A stretch of DNA of 64,000 nt from assembly GCA_963749035.1 (NCBI GenBank), contig CAVVKW010000004.1:1116001-1180000 (forward strand), written 5' to 3'. This document shows positions 34,647-43,669 of the stretch, in pieces. The DNA is from CAVVKW01 sp963749035 (GTDB taxonomy: Bacteria; Verrucomicrobiota; Verrucomicrobiia; Chthoniobacterales; JAATET01). Both the position numbers and the translations under genes were made by a program. Each line of letters begins with the position of its first letter. The stretch's first letter is position 1. The notes beneath the pieces were generated by a model. That model saw only the letters and a program-made list of their open reading frames with translations, had not been told where the DNA came from and searched no databases.

Positions 34647-36896
34647 TCACGGCAACAGATCCGGCACCGGACCGAGGTATCGTTCGCCGAAGGGACTCTC
34701 CGGCAACACGCCCTTCCGCACTTCGATCGGGGCTGGCGAATCGAACAGGCCCGCGTCGAAATTCAGATTCGCCCTTTCGATGTGTTGCACCGCTTCCACG
34801 TCACCCGGTCCGTTGATGATGAACGGCTGGATCATCACGATCAGCTCCCGCCGATCCTTATCCTTCCGAGTCGTTCCGAATAACGAGCCGACGTAAGGAA
34901 TGTCCTTCAGGTAGGGAATCCCGGATTTTGTGAACGTATCTTCTTCCGTAATTAGCCCACCCAAAATGATGGTATGGCGATTCGGCACCGTCACCGTTGT
35001 CCGCAATTCCTGCGTTGCGATGATCGGGACATCGTTCCCGCCAATCGGTGTGAACCCCTGCACGTTGTCATTCTGCTGAGCAATCTTGAGCGTCACCTCG
35101 TTCGGCGAGTTCACCAGCGGGATCACTTCCAATTTGAGAACGACGTCCTTGAAATCGACGTTCGATTGCACCGCCGTCGAGTTGTTGACCGAACTGTCCA
35201 GCGAGGTCAATGAGCTCGTCGGCACCGGCACCTGCTGACCGCTGCTGATCACCGCCTTCTTGTTGTTCAGCGTGTAAACAACCGGTCGCGAGATCACCTC
35301 GAAGTGATTCGTTTCGGAAAGCGCCTGCGCGAAAATGTCGACCGAATCCGCAATACTCCCGAAGACCGACAACCCCGATACCACCGGCAAAGCCCGTGTC
35401 GCCGCGCCCACCGCCGTGTTCACGAGATCGTCCGTGTCCGGCAGGATGTCGATCGACGCGTTTCGGTTCGCTAACAGGTTGCCAATGCCAGCCGTTCCGC
35501 CCTGACCGAGAATCCGCACGTCGCCAAAACGCATCAGATAGTCGACGCCGAAGGTCACGCCGTCACCCAGCGTCAACTGCCCGATCACCACCGCCAGATA
35601 GATCTGCACCGGACGCTGATCCAGCATGGTCAGCAGACTCTCGGCGCGCAACTGACTCTCCGGCGGACCGTAAACGATGATCTGATTCGAACTTTGATCC
35701 GCGATGATTTTCGTCTTTCCCACCACAATGCTCTTCGGAGCGGTGTTGTCCGCCGGCTCGCGCAACAGGTCCGGCTTCGACCCCACGCCGCCCCCGCTCC
35801 CAGAGAAGTCACCCCCGCCTCCGCCGCTGTCGTTGTTGAAGCTCCCCTGCCCCGCACCGTCTGGCAGGTCGGCCGATTCCTGCGACTCGGCGTCCGGCTC
35901 GGCCAGTAGATTGGCGAGCACCGGCAAGACCTCACCCGCATTCGCAAATCGCAGCACGTAAAGCAAGGGCGCCTCCGCCCCGACCGCCTGATCGAGCGTG
36001 TTGACGATCTCCCGAATGTAAGCCATCTGCGTCTCGGGTGCCACGACCATCACACGGTTCGTGCGGAGATCCGGGACGATCTTGATCTTCAAGGGCAACG
36101 CCGTGGCAAAAGCCTGTGCGACGTCCGCGTCCGGCACGGCTTCGACTTGCCCGTCCGGCGTCCGGCGTTCCACCCGCTGCGGCTGCGGAGTTGCTCCCGT
36201 TCCCTGCGCATCTTGCTCGAAGACCTTCTCCAGAATCTCCGCCACCCGCTCGGCGTCCGCGCGAGTCAGCGTGAAAAATTCCGTCACGCTCCTCGATCCC
36301 TGCACGTCGATCACCCGCTGAAGCGCAATTAATCGCCGGACCAACGGAACGTTTTCCGTGATGAGCAACGCGTTCACGCTCGGCACCGCCACGATACTCC
36401 CCTGCACGGGCCGCACCGTCACGTATTGCTCGAAGAGCGTCTTCGCTTCGTCAGCCTTCAAATACCGAAATGGCATGAAGTAGCTCACGATCTGATCCGT
36501 CACCGGAAGCTGTTCCGGCGAGGTGTAAAGCTGCACCGATTCACTCCGCGCCGACTTGGTTGTTCCGAGAATTTTGACCGTATTCGCGTCCACGTCGACG
36601 AGCTGATAATTGTTCAACGTCAGCGCGGACTCGATCATCGCGATCGCCTCGGACTTCGTGATCCGTCCCGGAGCCGTGATCGTCAGCGCCGACCCACTCA
36701 GATTGCTGTCTCGGATTAACTGCTTCCCGGTCAGTCGCTGGTAGTAATCCAGCACGTCCTGCACCGGATTGTTCGGAAACTGCAGCTCCACCAATTCGTT
36801 CGGGTTTTCGACCTGTTGGGCCGCCACGGAGAACGCGGTCATCGCGATCGCCGCGACCACGGCGTGGATTGGGAAAATTCGGAGGGAGAAAATCAT
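34647..36896 (-). CDS. gspD: Type II secretion outer-membrane secretin GspD
   Basis: The 749-residue protein has a signal peptide ending FSVAAQQ. The N0 domain is ELQFPNNPVQDVLDYYQRLT. N1-N3 repeats follow (AKTLFEQYVTVRPVQGSIVA, VPLVRRLIALQRVIDVQG), then a glycine-rich insert (GGGGGDFSGSGGG) and the secretin barrel with VPNRHTIILGGLITEED. It forms the outer-membrane channel for folded proteins. No GspS pilotin was found nearby. It overlaps the upstream gene by four bases. Confidence 0.95.
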   Translation of the reverse strand: MIFSLRIFPIHAVVAAIAMTAFSVAAQQVENPNELVELQFPNNPVQDVLDYYQRLTGKQLIRDSNLSGSALTITAPGRITKSEAIAMIESALTLNNYQLVDVDANTVKILGTTKSARSESVQLYTSPEQLPVTDQIVSYFMPFRYLKADEAKTLFEQYVTVRPVQGSIVAVPSVNALLITENVPLVRRLIALQRVIDVQGSRSVTEFFTLTRADAERVAEILEKVFEQDAQGTGATPQPQRVERRTPDGQVEAVPDADVAQAFATALPLKIKIVPDLRTNRVMVVAPETQMAYIREIVNTLDQAVGAEAPLLYVLRFANAGEVLPVLANLLAEPDAESQESADLPDGAGQGSFNNDSGGGGGDFSGSGGGVGSKPDLLREPADNTAPKSIVVGKTKIIADQSSNQIIVYGPPESQLRAESLLTMLDQRPVQIYLAVVIGQLTLGDGVTFGVDYLMRFGDVRILGQGGTAGIGNLLANRNASIDILPDTDDLVNTAVGAATRALPVVSGLSVFGSIADSVDIFAQALSETNHFEVISRPVVYTLNNKKAVISSGQQVPVPTSSLTSLDSSVNNSTAVQSNVDFKDVVLKLEVIPLVNSPNEVTLKIAQQNDNVQGFTPIGGNDVPIIATQELRTTVTVPNRHTIILGGLITEEDTFTKSGIPYLKDIPYVGSLFGTTRKDKDRRELIVMIQPFIINGPGDVEAVQHIERANLNFDAGLFDSPAPIEVRKGVLPESPFGERYLGPVPDLLP

Positions 36897-37552
36897 TTCG
36901 GAGGCATCTTGATTTGGCGCCGCTTGATGATGCGGGCCGCGCCAGGTTGAGACGGCGGGGTCGCCGGTAACGCGGGATTTTGCAACACGGGCGTGGGGGC
37001 CGCTTGAGGTTGCGGCATCGTTGGGACCGCTGCGGCCGACGCCGGCGACATCGGAGCCGGGACCGCCGCGTTCGAGGGAGCCGACGCGATCAAGGCCGCC
37101 GGGTCATACTGGATCTCCGCCTGTTCGGCTCCCACGCGGATGGTTGCCGTCGATTCGCGGGGATCGCTGTCCAACTGGATCGATACCAGCTCGACCCCGT
37201 TCTTGGGATCCTCGTCCAGAGCCACGGAGAACCGCTCGAGCGAGCCCCTATCCAGCAAGAAAGCCACCGGCTTTTCGCCGACCGATCCGAGCCCGGTCAA
37301 CGAAAAGCGTTTCCCCAGCCCTTCCGATTGTTCGATGACCTGAGTCTCGACCACGAACGGCGATTTTTCCCAAATGTGCTCGTATCGCTCGATTGGATAG
37401 ACCGGCGGAGCAAACACCTCGCCTTCGGCAGCCACCGCGACGGCAGGATCGGGCCCAAGATCGTCCTGTGCGCGGACGAAGGCAGCCGCGCCGACAAAAA
37501 GCACGATCGTGAACGCGGCGGACCGCTCGAGGCTGGAAGGGATTCGAGTCAT
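36893..37552 (-). CDS. Type II secretion-associated protein, possibly GspC/PilP-like
   Basis: The 219-residue exported protein (hydrophobic AAFTIVLFVGAAAFVRAQ) sits between gspM and gspD with four-base overlaps on both sides. The central part (YEHIWEKSPFVVETQVIEQS, FSLTGLGSVGEKPVAFLLDR) resembles the homology region of GspC/PilP-type proteins that connect the platform to the secretin. The proline/alanine-rich C terminus is low complexity. The identification is by position and weak pattern only. Confidence 0.6.
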   Translation of the reverse strand: MTRIPSSLERSAAFTIVLFVGAAAFVRAQDDLGPDPAVAVAAEGEVFAPPVYPIERYEHIWEKSPFVVETQVIEQSEGLGKRFSLTGLGSVGEKPVAFLLDRGSLERFSVALDEDPKNGVELVSIQLDSDPRESTATIRVGAEQAEIQYDPAALIASAPSNAAVPAPMSPASAAAVPTMPQPQAAPTPVLQNPALPATPPSQPGAARIIKRRQIKMPPK

Positions 37553-38091
37553 GGCACCTGCGCGACCTGAACTTCGCGGAAGACTTTGCTCACTTGCAAC
37601 TGTAGCCTCATCGTAGAGGTGGCATCCGCCCGCTTCAACGTGAATTTCTCAATCCCCACGTAGCTCCCCGGCGTTTGCAGATCGTTGAGCCACTTCACCA
37701 TTGCCGCCAACGGACCTCGGACGTCGAGTTCGAGCCCGGCCATCACCAGATCGCCTTCCATTTCGGCCTCGCGGAGACTCTGCGACTCGATCGACAACCC
37801 CGCGGCCTCGACGCTTCGCTGCACGCTCTCCGCAAACGCCAAATTCGACTCGCTGCCAGCATACGTCTCGACCGGGTGCTGCTCGATCCACCGCGACAGC
37901 GCCTCCCAACTCGGGCGCTCGGCGATCAACAGCTCCGCGGTTCCGATCTCCGCCCGCGCCGCCGCCAGCTCAGCTCGATTCTCCCGCATCTGCCGCGTCG
38001 CCCATTGAAACAGCATCAAATTGGCGATCAGAAACACCGCCCCGCCCAACGCCAGTGCCAGCGTCCGCTCGTTCTTGTTCAGCGCCCTCAT
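37549..38091 (-). CDS. gspM: Type II secretion platform protein GspM-like
   Basis: The 180-residue protein has one N-terminal membrane helix (LALALGGAVFLIANLMLFQW), a coiled-coil segment and a ferredoxin-like periplasmic domain (MVKWLNDLQTPGSYVGIEKF). It overlaps gspL and the C-like gene by ATGA. GspM partners GspL in the inner-membrane platform. Confidence 0.8.
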   Translation of the reverse strand: MRALNKNERTLALALGGAVFLIANLMLFQWATRQMRENRAELAAARAEIGTAELLIAERPSWEALSRWIEQHPVETYAGSESNLAFAESVQRSVEAAGLSIESQSLREAEMEGDLVMAGLELDVRGPLAAMVKWLNDLQTPGSYVGIEKFTLKRADATSTMRLQLQVSKVFREVQVAQVP

Positions 38092-39329
38092 CGTGGCAGA
38101 TTCGGAAGGTTGAAATTTCCCCTCACCTCGAACTTCGCCGACCCGTCCGCGCGGAGGTCCGGCTGCGGCATGTTCCAGGAAAACGCGACCAGCTCGGGGT
38201 CGGAGTCAACCGCCTCGAAGAACGACGACGTAAGTCTCTGCGGATTGGCCTCCCCTTCCACCAGCACCCGCCCGTCCTCGACGTCGAAGGTCGTCATCCG
38301 AATCCCATCCTCCGGAAGGTGATTCACGACGTGATGAAGAATCTCGAGCGGAAAAAACTCCGGCATCGCCGTGACACCGACCCGCCGCCAAGCGCGCGAG
38401 ATCGGCGCGAACTCGCCCACCTCCGCTTGCAACGCCGCCGCCTCGCTTTGCATCCGCGCCGTCCGGAATTGTTGATATCCCAGGTATAAACCGACGATCA
38501 GCGCGATCCCACAGTAGATTGCTGCCAGCGCCAGCCCGAGCTGCCGGACCTGCTTGGACCGCACCGCCGCCGCCGCCGCCGCCACCGCCACCGGGGGACG
38601 CCAGCGAAAGATCCCGTTCGCGAGCGACGGCTTGATCTCTTCCTCGACCGGCGCCGCGGACGCCACCACCCCGTTCGGGAGTGCCAGCACACCCTCCTTG
38701 AAGCCCGGCAGCTCGTTCACGAATTCCAACTGCGAGTCGATCACCCCCTCCGCCCTCAGCTGAAGGCACGCCAGATTCAACCACCCCGCGATCTCCCGAG
38801 TGTCGTCGGTCGACCCGATCGATTCCCAGTAAACCACCTTCGATCCCCGCGTAAACCCCGCTACGAGATCGTCTCCCTCCCGCCAGACGGTCAGCGCATC
38901 CGAACGCAGCGGTCGCAGAAACGGACTCGCGTCGTATCGGTCGAACAACGCAGCCGGCATCGACTCCGGCAACGCCAGCGGAAAGACGGTGGCCAACACC
39001 AACGTCCGCTCCCCCACCGAATCCACCACTCTTAACACCGCGTCCCCGGCAGCCTGGCGCTTCACGAGAAGTCCGCGCACGTCGAGCTCCAGGCGAGCGC
39101 TCTCCTCGACGATCTCGCTTTCGACCGAATCGATCCACAGCGGGGCCGCTACCACCAACCGCGCGGGCACCGCCAATGTCGCCGGCTTTCCGTGGGGTTG
39201 TGGCTCGCGTTCGACCGATTCGATCCAGCCCGGTTCGCCGCCAGCTCCGTCCGGCCACTGCCAACGTTCCCACACCTCGCCCCAGCGCCGGATCAACTCC
39301 GCGGGTTGCTTTTTCTTCGCGCGACTCAT
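38088..39329 (-). CDS. gspL: Type II secretion platform protein GspL-like
   Basis: From ATG 39329 (MSRAKKKQPAELIRRWGEVW) the protein has 413 residues. A cytoplasmic actin-like half binds GspE in known systems. A membrane helix (LGLALAAIYCGIALIVGLYL) and a periplasmic ferredoxin-like domain (FFPLEILHHVVNHLPEDGIR) follow. The ATG overlaps the gspK stop by four bases, which decides the start against an upstream alternative. Confidence 0.82.
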   Translation of the reverse strand: MSRAKKKQPAELIRRWGEVWERWQWPDGAGGEPGWIESVEREPQPHGKPATLAVPARLVVAAPLWIDSVESEIVEESARLELDVRGLLVKRQAAGDAVLRVVDSVGERTLVLATVFPLALPESMPAALFDRYDASPFLRPLRSDALTVWREGDDLVAGFTRGSKVVYWESIGSTDDTREIAGWLNLACLQLRAEGVIDSQLEFVNELPGFKEGVLALPNGVVASAAPVEEEIKPSLANGIFRWRPPVAVAAAAAAVRSKQVRQLGLALAAIYCGIALIVGLYLGYQQFRTARMQSEAAALQAEVGEFAPISRAWRRVGVTAMPEFFPLEILHHVVNHLPEDGIRMTTFDVEDGRVLVEGEANPQRLTSSFFEAVDSDPELVAFSWNMPQPDLRADGSAKFEVRGNFNLPNLPR

Positions 39330-40276
39330 CCCTCTTCCCAACTCAAGACCTTCACCTGACCACCCGGCCTCCCGGCCCGTGCCTCATTCTCGTCACCCGC
39401 ACCGGATCCCCCGGCACCGCCCCGGTCCGCGATCACCGTGATCACGTAGCGGACCCCGCCCACCGTCCCCGCGCTTTCGATCCGCGTCGGCTCACTACCG
39501 ACCCCGAATTTCGACGTCAACCGCGCCCGTTGATTCTCGGTCAGCCCGATCACCGAAGTCACCTGATCCAGATTCTCGAAGATCAGATCGTCTTCCGTCA
39601 TTGGCACCAGATCCGGACCGTTTCGGGTCTCGATCAGGAGGTCCGCCTGCTCACTCGACATTCCGCTGACGGCCCGCAACACGTCGGAGCCCGCGTCCTG
39701 AACGTCAATCTTCTCGTCACTGTGCACCGAAAAAATCTCGGCCCAATCCGGTCGATTGCTGATTACGGCGTCCACTCCCCGCACTCTTTCCATTTCGCTC
39801 ACCGAGATAAAGTCTCGATTCTCCGGGATCGAGTATTCCGACTGTCCGACCAGGTCTTCGGCCTCCGCGCCATTCAGCGAGCGCAACTCGTTCTCGTCCG
39901 TCCAATCCCGCAACGAATCCACCGCCACTCGCGAAAACTCCTCCGGCACCTCCCAGACGTCGAACACCGCGTCCAGCGTCTCGTCGTTCACGTCGCCGAG
40001 CACCGAGTTGACGTTGATTCGTGCGCTCTCACTCGTCACCGCCACCTCGAGTTCACTCCCGTCCTCGAGCTCCTGCCGAAACAACGGATCGCCCCGCTCG
40101 ATCTCGGCGTTCATCCCGTAGGCGATCCCGGTCAACGCCAACTGCCGCGCCTCGAACCGACGCGTGGCCTGACTCGACGACTCGACGTCCGAATCGACCA
40201 CCCGCGCCAGGGTCACGATCATCATCGAGAGGATCGCAACGCACCACAAGGTGATGACCAACGCACTTCCCCTCAC
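39326..40276 (-). CDS. gspK: Type II secretion minor pseudopilin GspK
   Basis: The 316-residue protein starts MRGSALVITLWCVAILSMMI. The short prepilin leader is followed by a hydrophobic helix without the Glu+5 of other pseudopilins, as is normal for GspK. The large domain carries RINVNSVLGDVNDETL and helix-hairpin-helix-like inserts (ISVSEMERVRGV), and it ends in an acidic/glycine-rich tail. It caps the pseudopilus tip with GspI and GspJ. Confidence 0.92.
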   Translation of the reverse strand: MRGSALVITLWCVAILSMMIVTLARVVDSDVESSSQATRRFEARQLALTGIAYGMNAEIERGDPLFRQELEDGSELEVAVTSESARINVNSVLGDVNDETLDAVFDVWEVPEEFSRVAVDSLRDWTDENELRSLNGAEAEDLVGQSEYSIPENRDFISVSEMERVRGVDAVISNRPDWAEIFSVHSDEKIDVQDAGSDVLRAVSGMSSEQADLLIETRNGPDLVPMTEDDLIFENLDQVTSVIGLTENQRARLTSKFGVGSEPTRIESAGTVGGVRYVITVIADRGGAGGSGAGDENEARAGRPGGQVKVLSWEEG

Positions 40277-41124
40277 CGCTCATCCCCCTCGTCATTATCA
40301 TCGCCGCCACCATCGCCCGCGTTCGGCGCGTCTCCCCCGCCTCGCTCATCCGCCTCTTCCGTTGGCGGCAGCCAGAAAGCCAACGGCATCACGGAACCAT
40401 CCAGCCGCGTGAGTTCCAGATCGACCATGGCCGGACGCCCGTTCGGCTCGCCCCACTCTTCGACCAACGGCGTTCCGTTTTGCTGACCGAATCGCCACCG
40501 CAGCGTCCGAATGTCCGGCAGAATCGGCAGCCAGTTCGAATCGATCAGCTCGGCGTCGCGTCGCGCGGGCTCTTCGGAAGCATCAAAATTCGTGAGCGAA
40601 ATTGTAAAATTCCCGTTGCCGTCCGGCTGTGCAGCCACGGCCAACCCGTCCGAAGGTCGCTCGCCGCTGCCGAAATCGGCGATCTCGGGAGCCGGCCACA
40701 TCAACAACTCGACGACGTCTCCCCGCCCCGCCTCCTGCCGGATGCGCACTTCCATCACCGATTCCGCCGGAAGATTGAGAAACAACGTTCTCAGAAACGT
40801 CTGGAACGCATCCATCCGCGCCGTCTCGAGCTGACTCGTGGACACCTCGGCCGATGCCGTCGTCGTCACCGACACCGCCGAAAAGATTCCGCCCGCCAAC
40901 AATATAAAAATCGCGATCGCGACCAGCACCTCCACCAGCGTGAAGCCCCGCTGTCGGTTCTCACGCGAAGCCGTGAAGCCGAGAAGGGATTGGGTCTCAC
41001 GCCGAGGCGAAGAGCCGCACAGAAAAGCTAATCTAAAATTGCTGCCACTTCCCCGCCCCTCGTGACCAGGCAATTCGACGCCCTCCAACCTTCGCGCCTT
41101 CGCGCCTTCGCGTGAGACCAGCAT
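40273..41124 (-). CDS. gspJ: Type II secretion minor pseudopilin GspJ with a long leader
   Basis: The pseudopilin segment is RQRGFTLVEVLVAIAIFILL, followed by the GspJ body (TLRWRFGQQNGTPLVEEWGE). The nearest in-frame ATG is 41124, two bases after the gspI stop, which gives an unusual 60-residue leader before FTLVE. That leader is encoded largely by CTTCGCG-type repeats (41089-41117 and about 40955-41015). No closer ATG or GTG in frame was found. The acidic tail ends GGGDDNDEGDER. Confidence 0.8.
   Translation of the reverse strand: MLVSREGAKARRLEGVELPGHEGRGSGSNFRLAFLCGSSPRRETQSLLGFTASRENRQRGFTLVEVLVAIAIFILLAGGIFSAVSVTTTASAEVSTSQLETARMDAFQTFLRTLFLNLPAESVMEVRIRQEAGRGDVVELLMWPAPEIADFGSGERPSDGLAVAAQPDGNGNFTISLTNFDASEEPARRDAELIDSNWLPILPDIRTLRWRFGQQNGTPLVEEWGEPNGRPAMVDLELTRLDGSVMPLAFWLPPTEEADERGGGDAPNAGDGGGDDNDEGDER
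41089..41117. repeat. Short CTTCGCG-type repeat inside the gspJ leader
   Basis: The sequence CCTTCGCGCCTTCGCGCC continues with a third TTCGCG unit and TGAGA. It matches the run at 161-189. Here it follows the gspJ start codon and is read as SREGAKARR. Confidence 0.65.
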
Positions 41125-41126
41125 TC

Positions 41127-41543
41127 TCACGGCTGATAGACCAAGTGCGACACCGCCCATTCCTGCTCCGCCCCCGCTTCCCGCCAGTTTGCGACGACCC
41201 GAATTCGCCAGAAGCCGTCGAGGAGAGTCTGCTCGTCGTTTGAAATTTCCTCCCGCGAGACCTCGGCTTCATACAACGTTCCATCGAATTCGCCCTCGTC
41301 CTTGAGCTCTTCCAACGGCCCGACCGACAGCCGCGCGAGCCGACTCTCGAGCTGCGCCCGGATCTCGTTCTCGCGCTGAACCGCCCGCGATGCGCCCACC
41401 GTCCCGTCGAGCGCCATCAGCAGCCCCATCGCCGCAAACGCAAAAATTCCCACCGCGATGAGAACCTCAAACAAAGTAAACCCCCGCCGCCCGATCGCGC
41501 GCAGCGCCAAGCCATTTCGCACTCCACGATTCAAATTTCTCAT
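41127..41543 (-). CDS. gspI: Type II secretion minor pseudopilin GspI
   Basis: From ATG 41543, preceded by GAGGG, the protein has 138 residues. The prepilin site is RRGFTLFEVLIAVGIFAFAA, followed by the GspI body (DGTVGASRAVQRENEIRAQL, FWRIRVVANWREAGAEQEWA). Longer frames upstream run into gspH and are rejected. Confidence 0.88.
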   Translation of the reverse strand: MRNLNRGVRNGLALRAIGRRGFTLFEVLIAVGIFAFAAMGLLMALDGTVGASRAVQRENEIRAQLESRLARLSVGPLEELKDEGEFDGTLYEAEVSREEISNDEQTLLDGFWRIRVVANWREAGAEQEWAVSHLVYQP

Positions 41544-41548
41544 TTCCC

Positions 41549-42025
41549 TCAAAACGAGAACCGCTCCTCCCCGATGCGCCCCGTCAGAAAATCGAAATCC
41601 GCCTCGATCCACACGTCGCCATCTTCCAGACGCACGGACAACGGAGTCACCATCCCCACCGGAAAAAACCGCCAGCGCTGCCCGTCCGGCACCGACCATT
41701 TTTCGTCCGGGAAACGCACCTTCAGCGCCGCATCGTCCGGCGGTGCGACCACCACCTCCGCCTCCTCGGAATCGGCGTTCCAGCGGGCGATTCCACCCTT
41801 CTCGAAGAACAGAGTCTGGTTCGAACCACCCGCCAATGCCTCGCTTCGAGCCGCTCTCGCCAACTCCGCAATCTCCTCGATTCCCGCCCGCAAACGCCGC
41901 TCCTGCACCGACGCGCTGATGACCGGCGCGATCCCGACGAAGACGATCGCGATCAGCCCGAGGGCGAGCGCCAGCTCGAAAAAAGTAAAGGCCCGGCGGT
42001 TATTCCACCTTTGGGAAATCATCAT
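41549..42025 (-). CDS. gspH: Type II secretion minor pseudopilin GspH-like
   Basis: From ATG 42025 (MMISQRWNNRRAFTFFELAL) the protein has 158 residues. The hydrophobic helix keeps Glu+5 (FTFFE), but the residue before the cleavage site is Ala instead of the usual Gly. The body has ARAARSEALAGGSNQTLFFE and WSVPDGQRWRFFPVG. The start overlaps the gspG 3' end by about 26 bases. Confidence 0.82.
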   Translation of the reverse strand: MMISQRWNNRRAFTFFELALALGLIAIVFVGIAPVISASVQERRLRAGIEEIAELARAARSEALAGGSNQTLFFEKGGIARWNADSEEAEVVVAPPDDAALKVRFPDEKWSVPDGQRWRFFPVGMVTPLSVRLEDGDVWIEADFDFLTGRIGEERFSF

Positions 42026-42437
42026 CGGTTCCGTCCTGCCTGTCGGCACCCATCGAATAGAGGTCGAAACCAGCGGCGCCACCCTTTCCGGGATAACGGT
42101 AAATGTAGGGCTGCCCCCACGGATCAACCGGAACGTCTTCCAAAAGCTTGCTCCAGCGGCGGGGAGCGGGTTCACCCGTCGGTTTTCTGACCAACGCTTC
42201 CAGGCCCTGATCCGTCGAAGGGAACGTGTAGTTCCGCATCTCGTAAGTCTTGAGCTGCGTCCCGATCGTCTGCAAATCAGTCTCGACCCGCTGTTCCTTG
42301 GCGATATCGATATTCCCGGCCAAGAGGTAGATCGCAGACCCGACGAGCACGGCAATGATGCCGAGGACGAGCATGATTTCGAAGAGAGTGTAGCCGCTTT
42401 CGCGGGACGACCGGATGGGAACTGAGTGCAATTTCAT
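42000..42437 (-). CDS. gspG: Type II secretion major pseudopilin GspG
   Basis: The 145-residue major pseudopilin has the cleavage site ESGYTLFEIMLVLGIIAVLV with Gly-1 and Glu+5. It carries the family motifs YEMRNYTFPSTDQGLEAL and DPWGQPYIYRYPG, and the calcium-binding C terminus DLYSMGADRQDGTDDDFP. It forms the pseudopilus shaft and heads the gsp gene order. Confidence 0.97.
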   Translation of the reverse strand: MKLHSVPIRSSRESGYTLFEIMLVLGIIAVLVGSAIYLLAGNIDIAKEQRVETDLQTIGTQLKTYEMRNYTFPSTDQGLEALVRKPTGEPAPRRWSKLLEDVPVDPWGQPYIYRYPGKGGAAGFDLYSMGADRQDGTDDDFPKVE

Positions 42438-42465
42438 GGGGAAATGTTGGAATTGACTTTGAAAT

Positions 42466-43482
42466 CTAGCGCAATTCTCTGGATTCGGAAGTGATCTCTA
42501 CGGTGGTTGGCAATTCGGGTTTCTCGACTTCGGGTTCCGGCTCTGGCGGTGCCACGCGGAGCTGTAACGCCGCATCACGGATGAAGGAACGCTTTTTCGC
42601 CGTCTCGATCACGATCGAGTTGTCGCCCTCGACCAACAATCCGTCTTCGAGCAGGATCGCACCTTCCCGCCAACCCGCGTAAGCCATTCGGCCCGACCGC
42701 AGTCGGATGTAACCCGGATCGGTCAACGCCGGCACCACCGGTTGCAACCGCCCGGCCAGCTTTCCGTTCACCCACACCTTTACCGAAGCGCCGGGCGCGA
42801 TCCCCAGAAACTTCGCTTCGAGCAGTGCCTGCTCGCCGGGACCGGTAAGCGGCACCACGAACTCGACGTTCCCCGCCAAACTTGCCACCCCCTCGAGCAA
42901 CGACGCATCCAGCACGTCACCAAACCAAGCGTCCGGCGGGCTGAGTTGCTCACCGCCCGTCATCTCCTGATCGAACATCACCCGCCCACCCGCCATCAGA
43001 TCCGGCCGCTGCTCGTCACTCGCCACGAACACCCCCGTCGGCGCGACCCAGTCCAGTCGCACCCGCAGGATCTGACGCTGATCCCCGGACAGGTAGATTC
43101 GCCCCGCCTCGCGAACCGCCTGCTCCGGCAACCGCACCGTCCTGCGGTTCAACCCCGACACCCCTTCCGCCAGCCCGGCCGAGATCGTCACCTGCTCCTC
43201 CGACACGTCGCCGGTCCAGAACAACGCCGGCCCCTCAGTCCCGTCTTCCATGAAAATGACCGTCACGAAAAGCTGTTCGTCCTCCCGTCCCGGCAGCAGT
43301 AAAAATTCCGCGTAACCCTGCCCGTCCGGCGAAGTCACTTGCCGGGGCGCCGCCATCAACCCCTCCGGGTAAACCAAAGGCCCCCGAATCGGCAAATCCA
43401 CCGTCAACGTCCCGGCCGCACCGGCGCCACCGCCGAAACCGATCAAAAGGCAAAACGCCCAACCGCACCATCGAAGTCGCAT
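42466..43482 (-). CDS. Secreted protein of unknown function at the head of the secretion operon
   Basis: The 338-residue protein has a signal peptide (CLLIGFGGGAGA). The body is beta-rich; one part resembles a carbohydrate-binding or jelly-roll domain (LAGNVEFVVPLTGPGEQALL, APGASVKVWVNGKLAGRLQP). The C terminus is rich in Pro-Glu (APPEPEPEVEKPELP). It lies 28 bases upstream of gspG on the same strand, so it may be an operon member or a secreted substrate. Confidence 0.6.
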   Translation of the reverse strand: MRLRWCGWAFCLLIGFGGGAGAAGTLTVDLPIRGPLVYPEGLMAAPRQVTSPDGQGYAEFLLLPGREDEQLFVTVIFMEDGTEGPALFWTGDVSEEQVTISAGLAEGVSGLNRRTVRLPEQAVREAGRIYLSGDQRQILRVRLDWVAPTGVFVASDEQRPDLMAGGRVMFDQEMTGGEQLSPPDAWFGDVLDASLLEGVASLAGNVEFVVPLTGPGEQALLEAKFLGIAPGASVKVWVNGKLAGRLQPVVPALTDPGYIRLRSGRMAYAGWREGAILLEDGLLVEGDNSIVIETAKKRSFIRDAALQLRVAPPEPEPEVEKPELPTTVEITSESRELR

Positions 43483-43635
43483 AAATTAGATCCTCAGAAA
43501 CCAATCGCGAACGAGCATCGACCCACCCGACGAACGCTCCGCGAAGGGGGCTCTACGCAAACCTGTTGCCAATTCATGCGAGAGAACCTAGCGAAGTTCA
43601 CCACCAAATCAATCCTTCTCCCAGCCAGTCCCACA

Positions 43636-43669
43636 GATCCGAAATCCGAAATCCGAAATCCGAAATTCC
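43636..43669. repeat. Short tandem repeat (ATCCGAA type) before dprA
   Basis: ATCCGAA is repeated four times and ends directly at the dprA TTG start. It is too short and too regular for a CRISPR array. Confidence 0.7.

Noticed and set aside
43636..43669. Regular direct repeats that might suggest a CRISPR array
   Set aside because: The unit is only seven bases with no spacers, and no cas genes are nearby.
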